Shown here piece by piece: positions 7,450 through 14,724 of a DNA stretch of 20,845 nt. Within the stretch, counting starts at the first letter, position 1. Each line of letters opens with the position of its first letter. The position numbers were made by a program, and so were the translations under genes. The notes under the pieces were generated by a model. The model worked only from the letters and a program-made list of their open reading frames with translations, made no database searches and had not been told where the DNA came from. This stretch comes from a bacterium. Its GTDB lineage: Bacteria; SZUA-79; Acidulodesulfobacterales; Acidulodesulfobacteraceae. Location: assembly GCA_021791295.1 (NCBI GenBank), contig JAJYWW010000154.1:1-20845 (forward strand). The letters run 5' to 3'.

Positions 7450-8193
7450 ATGAATTTCAGCATTTTAATATTTATAGCCGTATTTTCCGTTGCAATAGTA
7501 GAACTTAGCGAAGTATCGGCGATAGTTTTTATAGTCGGTGAAGATATCGGGCTTTCCAGCGCATTAGCCGGTGCGCTGATAGGATTCGTCGGGACGCTGT
7601 TCGTTCTTTTCATAGGCGGAGTAACTATAATCCAAACAGTTCCTATAACTACAGTCAAATTAATAATAGGCGGAATACTTTTAGCCGTAGGCTTATACTT
7701 TTCGTATAAACTGATAAGTTTTGTATTTTATTTAACTCCGTTTTCAAAAAAAATAGGGGAAAAACCGCTTTTTAAAAAAGCGGAAAGCGCTATGGTAAAA
7801 CATCAAAAATGCTCTTTTAAATCGTTTGTAGTTGCCCTAAATGCCGTAATAATAGAAGCATTCGAAGTAGCGGTGGTGGCGGTTCCTTTTGCCGTTACCG
7901 ACAAACAGTGGCTTTCGGTAATAACTGCCCTTGCTTTAAGTTCTGTCGTAGTTATACTTTTGTCTGTTTACTTAAGAAAATATTTTAAGAAAATACCGTC
8001 GCACTGGATAAAAGGGCTGGCGTCCGTTCTGCTCTTGAGCTTTGGAATTTACTGGGGTTTGCAGGGATTTAACGTAAATATGGAAGACGATTATCTTGCG
8101 CTGATTATAGCTGGAATAGGAATAATTTTATTTATGCTTGCTTTTATATTCGATAAAATAGGCTATGCCTCTAAAAGCAGGAAAAAGATATAA
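7450..8193 (+). CDS. Multi-pass membrane protein with internal duplication and two ExxE motifs (COG4280-like)
   Basis: I do not recognise a characterised gene; the protein resembles uncharacterised COG4280-type membrane proteins. Its 247 residues contain about six or seven membrane helices in two related halves. VELSEV (Glu18, Glu21) in the first helix is matched by IEAFEV (Glu136, Glu139), and VPITTVKLIIGGILLAVGLY (65-83) is matched by a similar P..x.IK....LLL..G.YW stretch (183-202). A charged cytoplasmic linker (about 98-125) joins the halves. Paired acidic motifs in a duplicated fold are typical of cation or metal transporters (compare REXXE in FTR1 and ExGD in UPF0016/GDT1), so transport is a reasonable guess but unproven. 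No Shine-Dalgarno sequence precedes ATG 7450; a TATAAT at 7435-7440 could allow near-leaderless expression. It ends 15 bp from convergent rodZ. Confidence 0.8.
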   Translation: MNFSILIFIAVFSVAIVELSEVSAIVFIVGEDIGLSSALAGALIGFVGTLFVLFIGGVTIIQTVPITTVKLIIGGILLAVGLYFSYKLISFVFYLTPFSKKIGEKPLFKKAESAMVKHQKCSFKSFVVALNAVIIEAFEVAVVAVPFAVTDKQWLSVITALALSSVVVILLSVYLRKYFKKIPSHWIKGLASVLLLSFGIYWGLQGFNVNMEDDYLALIIAGIGIILFMLAFIFDKIGYASKSRKKI

Positions 8194-8197
8194 TCTT

Positions 8198-8223
8198 AAA
8201 GTGTCCCGCTACTTTTTATTTTT
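8198..8223 (+). terminator. Weak intrinsic terminator candidate after the 7450 gene
   Basis: AAAGTG (8198-8203) can pair with TACTTT (8210-8215, one G-U pair) around a 6-nt TCCCGC loop, followed by a T-rich tail on the + strand (8216-8223). The stem is short and mostly A-T. It overlaps the last codons of the convergent rodZ gene. Confidence 0.3.
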
Positions 8224-8985
8224 CGGCGGAAAAAACAAAGTTACAACCTGCCCTTCTTTGCCGGGCTTTCCGATATCTTTGCCGTTATAATTCAATATAA
8301 TACCGCCGGCGTTTCCTATCTTAATCCTTAATCTCCTGTTCGCATTCCAAGTCTTAGACTCTTTAGGATAAAGCATTGATGTTTTTGTGCGTCTTTTGTC
8401 TATTTTAACCGCTACCCACGTTTTTTTCACTATTTTTGCTTTTAGCAGTATGCGGTATTTCTTTTGAGAACCGTTTATATTTTTGTCTATTTTTTTTTTA
8501 GAAGTATTTGCTGAGGATGACAAACTATGTCGTATTGACACCCTATGCGTTTCTGAAGCTCTTAATGTTTTTATATAGCCGTATAATTTTAACGAAACAT
8601 AAGATAAAATAATAATTAAAATTCCGCCGAATAATACGAATAAAAATTTTCTGCGGAAACTTTGTGATCTCTTTATTTCTTCTTTAAATTTTTCTCCGAC
8701 TATATCTTCGACCGCTTTGCCGGTAAAATTGCTTTTTAATTCCGATTCCAATAAAGAAACCGCTTTTTTTTCATCTGCATTTACCGTTCTTGCAAGAAGT
8801 TTAACGTATCCCTTAAGCAGCTGCGGCGAAGAAAAGAAGGAAAAATCGTCGTTTTCTATAGCTTCTATATAAGACGCATTTATTTTGGTTATTTTTGAAA
8901 TTTCCGCCGTTTCAAGCCCGCAAGACTTCCTGCTTGTATTTAGATATTCTCCTACGGTTTCGTAATAGGAATCTTCGTTTTCCAT
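8209..8985 (-). CDS. rodZ: RodZ-like helix-turn-helix / DUF4115 membrane protein
   Basis: RodZ links the cytoskeleton protein MreB to the cell-wall elongation machinery in the inner membrane. The 258-residue product has the expected architecture: an N-terminal Xre-like helix-turn-helix domain (about 8-68, with VGEYLNTSRKSCGLETAEIS and INASYIEAIENDDF), a basic juxtamembrane region, one membrane helix (about 114-136), a Ser/Lys-rich periplasmic linker and a C-terminal DUF4115-type beta domain (about 178-253, with KIVKKTWVAVKID and LNYNGKDIG). It is shorter than the E. coli protein, mainly in the linker. It begins 11 bp after the stop of the TPR lipoprotein gene, so the two are probably co-transcribed; the pair PilF-RodZ is also seen in other proteobacteria. 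No mreB or ispG is present here. The ribosome site is weak. Confidence 0.85.
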   Translation of the reverse strand: MENEDSYYETVGEYLNTSRKSCGLETAEISKITKINASYIEAIENDDFSFFSSPQLLKGYVKLLARTVNADEKKAVSLLESELKSNFTGKAVEDIVGEKFKEEIKRSQSFRRKFLFVLFGGILIIILSYVSLKLYGYIKTLRASETHRVSIRHSLSSSANTSKKKIDKNINGSQKKYRILLKAKIVKKTWVAVKIDKRRTKTSMLYPKESKTWNANRRLRIKIGNAGGIILNYNGKDIGKPGKEGQVVTLFFPPKNKK

Positions 8986-8996
8986 AAATATGCACT

Positions 8997-9797
8997 CTAT
9001 TTATTTAATAAGATAAGGATTTTTTTAATATATTTTAAAGATTTTGCTCCGTATTTATCGGCCTTATCTGCATTATACGCCAAAGAAAATATATATTTTG
9101 CTTTATTATATCTTTTTTGTTTAAAATATATCAAGCCTTCGTAATATTTTGCCGGGATAAAAAACATGTTCGCATCCAATGTTTTCTTAAAATAATACAG
9201 CCCTGCGGGCAGATTATTTTCTAAAAGCATACATTTTCCCAAGTAATAATAAGCCAAAAAATAATGTTTATCGAGAAGCATAGATACCGTCAATATTTTT
9301 TCCGCTTTTTTAATTTTATTTTCGGCAATATATATTTTGGCAAGCTGGGTATAACTTTCGTAAGGTTTGTTATAAAAAGGATTTTTTAATGCTTTTTTTA
9401 GGAATATTTTTGCCTGCCGGTAATTTTTCTTTTTTATGTATATCAAACTAAGATTATAATATGCATCCGAAAATTGAGGATTTATTTTTACGGCTTGCTT
9501 AAAGTTTTTTACGGCTCTGTTCTCGCGGGCGGTTTTCATATATATTATGCCTATGGCGTTATAATTTTTAGCGGAATATGGATAAAGCATTTTCGCCCTT
9601 ATAAATTCCTGCATTGCTTTTATATAATTGCCGTTCTGATAAAAACCTACGCCGAGCCTGTAATAAAGATTTGATTTAAGTTTGTTTTTTTTAGAAACCG
9701 CCGACATGCCGCAACCGGACAGCAAAGGAAAAATTACCGCAGCAATTAATAATAAAACCGCAAACTTTAAAAAGCTTTTTTTACCGATGTATTCCAT
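8997..9797 (-). CDS. TPR-repeat lipoprotein, PilF/PilW-like
   Basis: The 266-residue product begins with a lipoprotein signal: basic KK, a hydrophobic stretch (about 9-25) and the lipobox LSGC with the lipidated Cys29. The rest is a run of about six tetratricopeptide repeats, for example YYRLGVGFYQNGNYIKAMQEF, YNAIGIIYMKT and YYNLSLIYIKKKNYRQAKIF, very rich in Lys and Tyr. Family members such as PilF/PilW help place the type IV pilus secretin in the outer membrane. Sequence and the adjacent rodZ support that relation, but no other pilus gene is in the window, so a general scaffold role is equally possible. The start ATG at 9797 lacks a clear ribosome site. It lies 78 bp after the kinase gene, a gap holding only AT-rich sequence and one palindrome. 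Confidence 0.82.
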   Translation of the reverse strand: MEYIGKKSFLKFAVLLLIAAVIFPLLSGCGMSAVSKKNKLKSNLYYRLGVGFYQNGNYIKAMQEFIRAKMLYPYSAKNYNAIGIIYMKTARENRAVKNFKQAVKINPQFSDAYYNLSLIYIKKKNYRQAKIFLKKALKNPFYNKPYESYTQLAKIYIAENKIKKAEKILTVSMLLDKHYFLAYYYLGKCMLLENNLPAGLYYFKKTLDANMFFIPAKYYEGLIYFKQKRYNKAKYIFSLAYNADKADKYGAKSLKYIKKILILLNK

Positions 9798-9829
9798 AAT
9801 AAATAAGATGAATATAAAAAATTAAAAGG

Positions 9830-9847
9830 TTAATTAAATTTAATTAA
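9830..9847. repeat. Perfect 18-bp AT palindrome before the TPR lipoprotein gene
   Basis: TTAATTAAATTTAATTAA is its own reverse complement. It lies in the 78-bp gap between the PfkB kinase and the TPR lipoprotein gene, about 33 bases from the latter's start. It could be an operator, but an all-A/T palindrome of this size is only mildly surprising in such AT-rich intergenic DNA. Confidence 0.4.
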
Positions 9848-9875
9848 ATAAATAAAAATATAACTGCGGGAATGT

Positions 9876-10787
9876 TTATGCGTTAAGTTCTTCAAAATAG
9901 GTCATTTCCCTGAATTTTTTAAATCTTTCTTTAATTTCGCCCATCCGTATAGTCAAAAATCTATTTACGGAAAAACCTTCGACGGCAAACGAAGCCATAA
10001 TATTTCCAAACACGAGCGCTTTTTTAAGATTTTCAAACGACATATCTCCAGTATTATCCATATAACCGAGAAAACCGCCGGCAAAAGAATCGCCGGCTCC
10101 CGTAGGATCGACGACGTTTTCCAAAGGATATGCCGGAACCATAAAAAATTTATTTTCAAAAAACATGGTGGCGCCGTATGCTCCCCTTTTTAAAATCAAT
10201 ATCTTTGCGCCGTATTTAAAAATAGTTTCGGCGCAGTCGAAAATTGAAGATTTACCGGTTAAAAGCCTTGCCTCGGATTCATTGATTATAAATATATCGG
10301 TTAATTTAAGAACATTTATAAGTTTTTCTTTTTTACCGTTTATCCAAAAATTCATAGTGTCGAGAGCCGAAAGTTTCGGAGAATTCATCTGTTTAAGCGC
10401 ATCAAACTGTATTTCCGGATCTATATTTGCAAGAAATATCATGTCGTTTTTAGAATCATGAGGAACGACCGGTTTAAATGAAGAAAATACGCCGAGTTCG
10501 GTCATTATAGTTTCGGGGTCGGACATATCGTAACCGTATCTGCCCTTCCACCTAAAAGTTTTGCCGTCCTCGGTCTTAATATTTTTAATATCTATAGCCC
10601 TGTTCTTGAAAACGTTTAAGTGTTTTTTGTCGAAATCATTGCCGACCGTTCCAATAATTTTTACGTCGGTTAAAAACGACGCCGCCATAGAAAAATATGT
10701 CGCCGAACCGCCGAGGATATCTCCGGTTTTTTCGAAAGGCGTTTCGATGTCGTCAATTGCTATGGAACCTATAACGGTAATTGCCAT
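9876..10787 (-). CDS. PfkB-family (ribokinase-like) sugar/nucleoside kinase
   Basis: This is a ribokinase-fold kinase that transfers the gamma phosphate of ATP to a sugar or nucleoside; the substrate cannot be read from the sequence. The 303-residue product shows the N-terminal GSIAIDDI strand, the GG of ILGGSATYFSMAAS (signature 1 region, about 24-37), the NESEA motif (169-173) for Mg/phosphate, and signature 2 as DPTGAGDSFAGGFLG (227-241) with catalytic base Asp233 and the anion hole. Cytosolic sugar kinases and adenosine kinase-like proteins both fit. Nearby purine genes are on the opposite strand and do not decide this. The start is supported by TGGAGAA 7 bases upstream. It is the first gene of a probable - strand unit with the TPR lipoprotein and rodZ. 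Confidence 0.9.
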   Translation of the reverse strand: MAITVIGSIAIDDIETPFEKTGDILGGSATYFSMAASFLTDVKIIGTVGNDFDKKHLNVFKNRAIDIKNIKTEDGKTFRWKGRYGYDMSDPETIMTELGVFSSFKPVVPHDSKNDMIFLANIDPEIQFDALKQMNSPKLSALDTMNFWINGKKEKLINVLKLTDIFIINESEARLLTGKSSIFDCAETIFKYGAKILILKRGAYGATMFFENKFFMVPAYPLENVVDPTGAGDSFAGGFLGYMDNTGDMSFENLKKALVFGNIMASFAVEGFSVNRFLTIRMGEIKERFKKFREMTYFEELNA

Positions 10788-10908
10788 AAAATTTCTCCAT
10801 TATCCATTAATTAATATTTAAATTATTGTCGGCATTGCATCACCGCCGCACATAATTTAATTACGGCACTAATTTAAGTAAAATCCGACTCGTTAAATTT
10901 TGCTTTTG

Positions 10909-11070
10909 TTACTTTTTTGTAACGGGAGACTGCACTCCGTACCCCTGCTTTGCCGCTAAATATCCGGTGGTCCCCGCAAGTCCGCCTACCACCAAAAGCG
11001 CGCATCCGCTTAAAAAATTAATTGCGGTTAAAAGCATAAATGCAAGAACCGCAAGTTTTATTTTTTTCAT
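10909..11070 (-). CDS. Small (53-residue) predicted lipoprotein
   Basis: This short gene has excellent start signals: AAGGAGGC (11077-11084 on the - strand) about 6 bases before ATG at 11070. The product starts MKKIKLAVLAFMLLTAINF and then has the lipobox LSGC with Cys23. The mature part is only about 31 residues: ALLVVGGLAGTTGYLAAK, a glycine/alanine-rich stretch resembling the start of DUF3568-type lipoproteins, and a polar tail ending VTKK. It would be exported by Sec and anchored in a membrane by lipid. It lies between the pfkB gene (same strand, 121 bp further on) and the divergent purine cluster. A small GTTAC-T6-GTAAC dyad (10908-10923) covers its stop codon. Function unknown; it may be a shortened remnant of a longer lipoprotein, but the strong ribosome site suggests a live gene. 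Confidence 0.75.
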   Translation of the reverse strand: MKKIKLAVLAFMLLTAINFLSGCALLVVGGLAGTTGYLAAKQGYGVQSPVTKK

Positions 11071-11097
11071 TAAATAGCCTCCTTCCTCTGTAAAATT

Positions 11098-11136
11098 ATT
11101 ATTTATATTGAAATAAATAATTAAAATTAGTAGAAT
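11098..11136 (+). promoter_or_regulatory. Candidate promoter of the purH cluster with inverted repeat on the -35
   Basis: TTGAAA (11108-11113, 5 of 6) and TAGAAT (11131-11136, 5 of 6) are separated by exactly 17 bp. The -35 sits at the centre of a perfect 9-bp inverted repeat, ATTATTTAT (11098-11106) / ATAAATAAT (11113-11121), which could be an operator. The predicted leader to purH is about 70 nt, AT-rich, and shows no recognisable purine riboswitch. The same interval must also hold the promoter of the divergent small lipoprotein gene. Confidence 0.45.
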
Positions 11137-11214
11137 ATAATAAAATTTTTTATATATTCTAATATATATAATATATATTTTAAAATCAAATTAAAATAAA
11201 AAGGTATTCAAATA

Positions 11215-12807
11215 ATGCAAAAAACTAAGTATGCCCTTATTTCCGTTTACGATAAAACACAAATAACGGAGCTTGCGACGCATTTAGAAATTGCGGGTTA
11301 TACGATAATAGCAACAGGAAATACTTATAAGTTTTTAAAATCGGCCGGAATTACTAAATTAAAAAAAATTGAAGAAATAACCGGTTTTCCCGAAATTTTG
11401 GACGGAAGGGTTAAAACTCTGCATCCTGCCGTTTTCGGCGGCATATTATCCATAAGAAACAACGAAAGCCACAGGGACGATATGATAAAAAACGGAATAA
11501 CCCCTATAGATTTCGTAATAGTAAATCTTTATCCTTTCAAGGAAATGAAAGACAAAGATATAACATTCGACGAAAAACTCGAATTCATAGACATAGGCGG
11601 CGTTTCACTTTTAAGGGCGGCTGCAAAAAATTTTAAAGACGTGACGGTGGTAATTAATCCTTCCTTTTACGAATATATTATTACTTTGCTTAAGAATAAA
11701 GAAGAAATTCCGTTGGAACTTAGAAAACTTTACGCATATGAAACGTTCAAACTAACCTCGGAATATGATTCGGCTATAGCCGGCTTTTTAAATCAGGATG
11801 CCGAATCGCAATATTCCGCCGTCAATACAGATTTTTACAAAGAAAATACTGAAGAAATTAATATAAACATAAAAAAAAATTTTAATCTAAGATACGGCGA
11901 AAATCCGCATCAAAAAGCTGCTTTTTTTTCAAAAGACCGTTCGATGCCTTTTGAAAAACTTTCAGGCAAAGAAATATCTTATAATAATTTATTGGACATC
12001 GATTCTGCCCTCGGAATTATTAAAGATTTTGAAGGACATAAGAAAAAAGATTTTTTTTCCGCCGTCATTAAGCATACCAATCCATGCGGAGCCGCTTTAA
12101 GTTCCGTCTCTCAAAAAGACGCCTTTTTAAAAGCAAGAAAAACCGATGAAGTTTCTTCTTACGGCGGCATAATAGTATTCAATAAAAAATTAGATAAAGA
12201 TACCGCTCTCGAAATTAAACCTTTTTTCGTGGAAATAATACTGGCTCCTGATTACGACGAGGAGGCATTAAATATACTCGAAACAAAAAAGAATACTATA
12301 ATAATCCGTTACGACAAGAAAATTACCGAAAATTATAGAGGGTATCCGTCTCTGAGAACGGCTTCAGGAGGAATATTAGTACAAGAAGCAGACGATATAT
12401 CGGACGATGCGTCTAATTTCAAAACTGTAACCCATGTTAAAATGCCGGAATCGGTATTAAACGACCTTTTGTTCGCCTGGAAAATTGCAAAACACGTTAA
12501 ATCTAACGCTATAGTATACGCGAAGAACGGTGCTACCGCCGGCATAGGGGCAGGACAGATGTCCAGAATCGACAGCGCGATTTTTGCACGCGAAAAAATG
12601 AAAAATGCATACGGCGAAATAAAAAATTTCGTTATGGCATCGGACGGCTTTTTCCCTTTTAAAGATTCGGTAGAGTATGCCGCAGAAATAGGCGTAAACG
12701 GGATAATACAGCCGGGAGGCTCTATCAGAGACGAAGAAGTCATAGAAGCGGCAAATAAATTTAATATTCCTATGGTTTTTACAGGTATCCGGCATTTCAA
12801 GCATTAA
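11215..12807 (+). CDS. purH: Bifunctional AICAR formyltransferase / IMP cyclohydrolase PurH
   Basis: PurH carries out the last two steps of de novo IMP synthesis: formylation of AICAR with 10-formyl-tetrahydrofolate, then ring closure. The 530-residue product has the N-terminal MGS-like cyclohydrolase domain (ALISVYDK at 7-14, GRVKTLHP at 64-71 with the catalytic-region Lys67) and the C-terminal transformylase domain with IKHTNPCG (Lys286-His287 pair) and ASDGFFPF. It ends GGSIRDEEVIEAANK... IRHFKH, the normal C-terminus, so it is complete. The ribosome site is a modest AAGG 10 bases before ATG. It leads a run of seven + strand genes and is followed after 35 bp by purD, the usual partner. Confidence 0.97.
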   Translation: MQKTKYALISVYDKTQITELATHLEIAGYTIIATGNTYKFLKSAGITKLKKIEEITGFPEILDGRVKTLHPAVFGGILSIRNNESHRDDMIKNGITPIDFVIVNLYPFKEMKDKDITFDEKLEFIDIGGVSLLRAAAKNFKDVTVVINPSFYEYIITLLKNKEEIPLELRKLYAYETFKLTSEYDSAIAGFLNQDAESQYSAVNTDFYKENTEEININIKKNFNLRYGENPHQKAAFFSKDRSMPFEKLSGKEISYNNLLDIDSALGIIKDFEGHKKKDFFSAVIKHTNPCGAALSSVSQKDAFLKARKTDEVSSYGGIIVFNKKLDKDTALEIKPFFVEIILAPDYDEEALNILETKKNTIIIRYDKKITENYRGYPSLRTASGGILVQEADDISDDASNFKTVTHVKMPESVLNDLLFAWKIAKHVKSNAIVYAKNGATAGIGAGQMSRIDSAIFAREKMKNAYGEIKNFVMASDGFFPFKDSVEYAAEIGVNGIIQPGGSIRDEEVIEAANKFNIPMVFTGIRHFKH

Positions 12808-12842
12808 ATTATTTACGCAAATTGTTGAATTAAAAAAGAAAA

Positions 12843-14126
12843 ATGAAAATATTAATAATAGGCTCCGGCGGCAGGGAAAATGCTATAGCCTATGCCGTTA
12901 AAAAATCAAAAATAGAAACCGAAATTTACTGCGCGCCCGGAAACGGCGGAATCAAAACCTTTGCCGTTAACGTTCCTATTAAACAGGATGATGTAAAAGG
13001 GCTTCTTGATTTTGCTTTAAAAAATAAAATAGATTTAACGGTAGTAGGTCCCGAAATACCTTTATCGCTTGGCATTGCCGATGAATTTACGGCGGCAGGG
13101 CTTAAAATATTCGGACCGAATAAAAAAGCGGCGCTTTTAGAATCGTCGAAAAAATTTTCTAAAGATTTTCTTAAAAAATATAATATTAAAACCGCCGGAT
13201 ACGAATCTTTCGACGATTTAAACGAAGCCGAAAATTACGTTAAAAATAATCCGCATCCCTTAGTCATAAAAGCAAGCGGACTTGCCGCAGGAAAAGGCGT
13301 TTTCATTTCAAAAGACCCCAAGGAATCCAAAACATTACTGAAATCTATTTTTATAGACAAAATATTCGGCAAAAGCGGAGAGACGGTCGTTATAGAAGAT
13401 TATTTAGAAGGGTTTGAACTTTCTTATATGATAGTAACGGACGGAATATCGTATAAGCCGTTAATTACGAGCATGGATTACAAAAAAATCGGAGACGGAG
13501 ACGCAGGAGAAAATACCGGCGGCATGGGCGCCGTTACGCCGAACCCGTATGTTTCCAAAGACTTAATTAATAAAATAAACAAAAACGTCATAGAACCGAC
13601 GCTGGAAGGATTAAAAAAAGAAGGGATAAAATATAAAGGGATACTTTACGCCGGGCTTATGATCAAGGGCGAAGATATTTACGTTCTGGAGTTTAACGTA
13701 AGATTCGGAGATCCTGAAACTCAGGCTGTACTTATAAGGCTTGAATCCGATATAATAGAACTGTTTTTAAGCGTAGTAAACGAAAATTTAAAAGATTATA
13801 AACTGATTTTCGACGATAATAAGTCAATATGCCTCGTTATTGCTTCAGGCGGATACCCTAAGGATTATAAAACCGGATACGAAATAATTTTCGATAAAAG
13901 TCTTCACGATACAGGACTTATCGATAAAAACGGCCTAGAATACTATATTTTTCACGCCGGAACAAAAATAACCGGCGGAAAATACTTAACCGACGGCGGC
14001 AGAGTTTTAAACGTCTGCGCAAAAGGTAAAGAAAAAGATATAATACAAACGGTTTACGGTATTGCGGAAAAAATAGATTTTAAAGATAAATATTACAGGA
14101 AAGACATCGGAAAAACTTTAAATTAA
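12843..14126 (+). CDS. purD: Phosphoribosylamine-glycine ligase PurD
   Basis: PurD is an ATP-grasp enzyme that joins glycine to phosphoribosylamine, step 2 of de novo purine synthesis. The 427-residue product has the N-terminal IIGSGGREN segment, the VVGPEIPLSLGIAD loop, the ATP-binding IKASGLAAGKGVF strand (about 140-152), NTGGMGAVTPNPYV, and the metal site VLEFNVRFGDPETQ (about 281-294). The common GGREHA motif reads GGRENA, so His is replaced by Asn at residue 13; other key residues are intact. The ribosome site is weak (AAAGAA). Length and order after purH are normal. It is followed after 42 bp by a small transporter gene. Confidence 0.96.
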   Translation: MKILIIGSGGRENAIAYAVKKSKIETEIYCAPGNGGIKTFAVNVPIKQDDVKGLLDFALKNKIDLTVVGPEIPLSLGIADEFTAAGLKIFGPNKKAALLESSKKFSKDFLKKYNIKTAGYESFDDLNEAENYVKNNPHPLVIKASGLAAGKGVFISKDPKESKTLLKSIFIDKIFGKSGETVVIEDYLEGFELSYMIVTDGISYKPLITSMDYKKIGDGDAGENTGGMGAVTPNPYVSKDLINKINKNVIEPTLEGLKKEGIKYKGILYAGLMIKGEDIYVLEFNVRFGDPETQAVLIRLESDIIELFLSVVNENLKDYKLIFDDNKSICLVIASGGYPKDYKTGYEIIFDKSLHDTGLIDKNGLEYYIFHAGTKITGGKYLTDGGRVLNVCAKGKEKDIIQTVYGIAEKIDFKDKYYRKDIGKTLN

Positions 14127-14168
14127 TTTTTTAAGCGATAATCGGCAAATAATCAATCAGTATAATTT

Positions 14169-14657
14169 ATGCCTTTACTTAAATTTAAACCTCAAGTGCT
14201 GTTTAATCTTTTAATAAGTATTTTAACCGGCGTTTTTGCGCAGTTATCCATGAAATACGGAATGATAAAAATTAAAGGTTCGACAGGAAGTTTAGGCGGC
14301 AAAAGTTCTGCATCGGCATCGCCGGTACATCCGTTAAAATACAAAAAATATGCCTTAATATTTAAAGCGGTAAAGATACTTGCTGTTATTTTTATGAACA
14401 AGTTTGTTATATTAGGAATAATTCTGTATTTAATTTCCATGTTTTTCTGGATAAAAACGCTTTCTAAAATAGACCTTTCGGTCGCATATCCTTTCGTCAG
14501 TATCGGCGTCGTATTGACGGTAATACTTGCCGCCGTTGAGCTTGACGAGCCGGTTCCTTTAATGAGATGGGCCGGAATTTTTATCACCCTTTGCGGCGTT
14601 TACGTAATAGTTTCGTCCCACGAAGACGGCGAAAACCATAAAAACGAAGAAAAATAA
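14169..14657 (+). CDS. Half-size DMT/EamA-type membrane transporter with polar insert
   Basis: The 162-residue product is a four-helix member of the drug/metabolite transporter superfamily, of the ArnE/EmrE/EamA-half type. Helix 1 is at about 10-27 and ends AQLSMKYGM; helices 2-4 are at about 79-97, 102-123 and 132-149, with the typical SKIDLSVAYPFVSIG and LDEPVPLMRWAGI. Between helix 1 and 2 there is a long Gly/Ser/Ala/Lys-rich segment (about 34-60) not usual for this family. The acidic residue of classical SMR drug exporters in helix 1 is absent, so multidrug export is unlikely; a lipid-linked or metabolite substrate is more likely but unknown. No ribosome site precedes ATG 14169, and an in-frame stop just upstream limits alternatives. 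It sits inside the purine cluster. Confidence 0.8.
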   Translation: MPLLKFKPQVLFNLLISILTGVFAQLSMKYGMIKIKGSTGSLGGKSSASASPVHPLKYKKYALIFKAVKILAVIFMNKFVILGIILYLISMFFWIKTLSKIDLSVAYPFVSIGVVLTVILAAVELDEPVPLMRWAGIFITLCGVYVIVSSHEDGENHKNEEK

Positions 14658-14724
14658 TTAGAAACAAACAAAGCTATAAATTTTTAAATAAAGTATATAT
14701 TATAAATATTATAAAGAATAAAGT

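Noticed and set aside
11143..11214. Purine riboswitch in the purH leader
   Set aside because: The leader is almost entirely A/T and lacks the three-way junction pattern with conserved loop sequences.
12333..12800. Open frame of 155 codons opposite the 3' part of purH
   Set aside because: It is fully contained in a well-conserved purH region and shows no start signals or family motifs.
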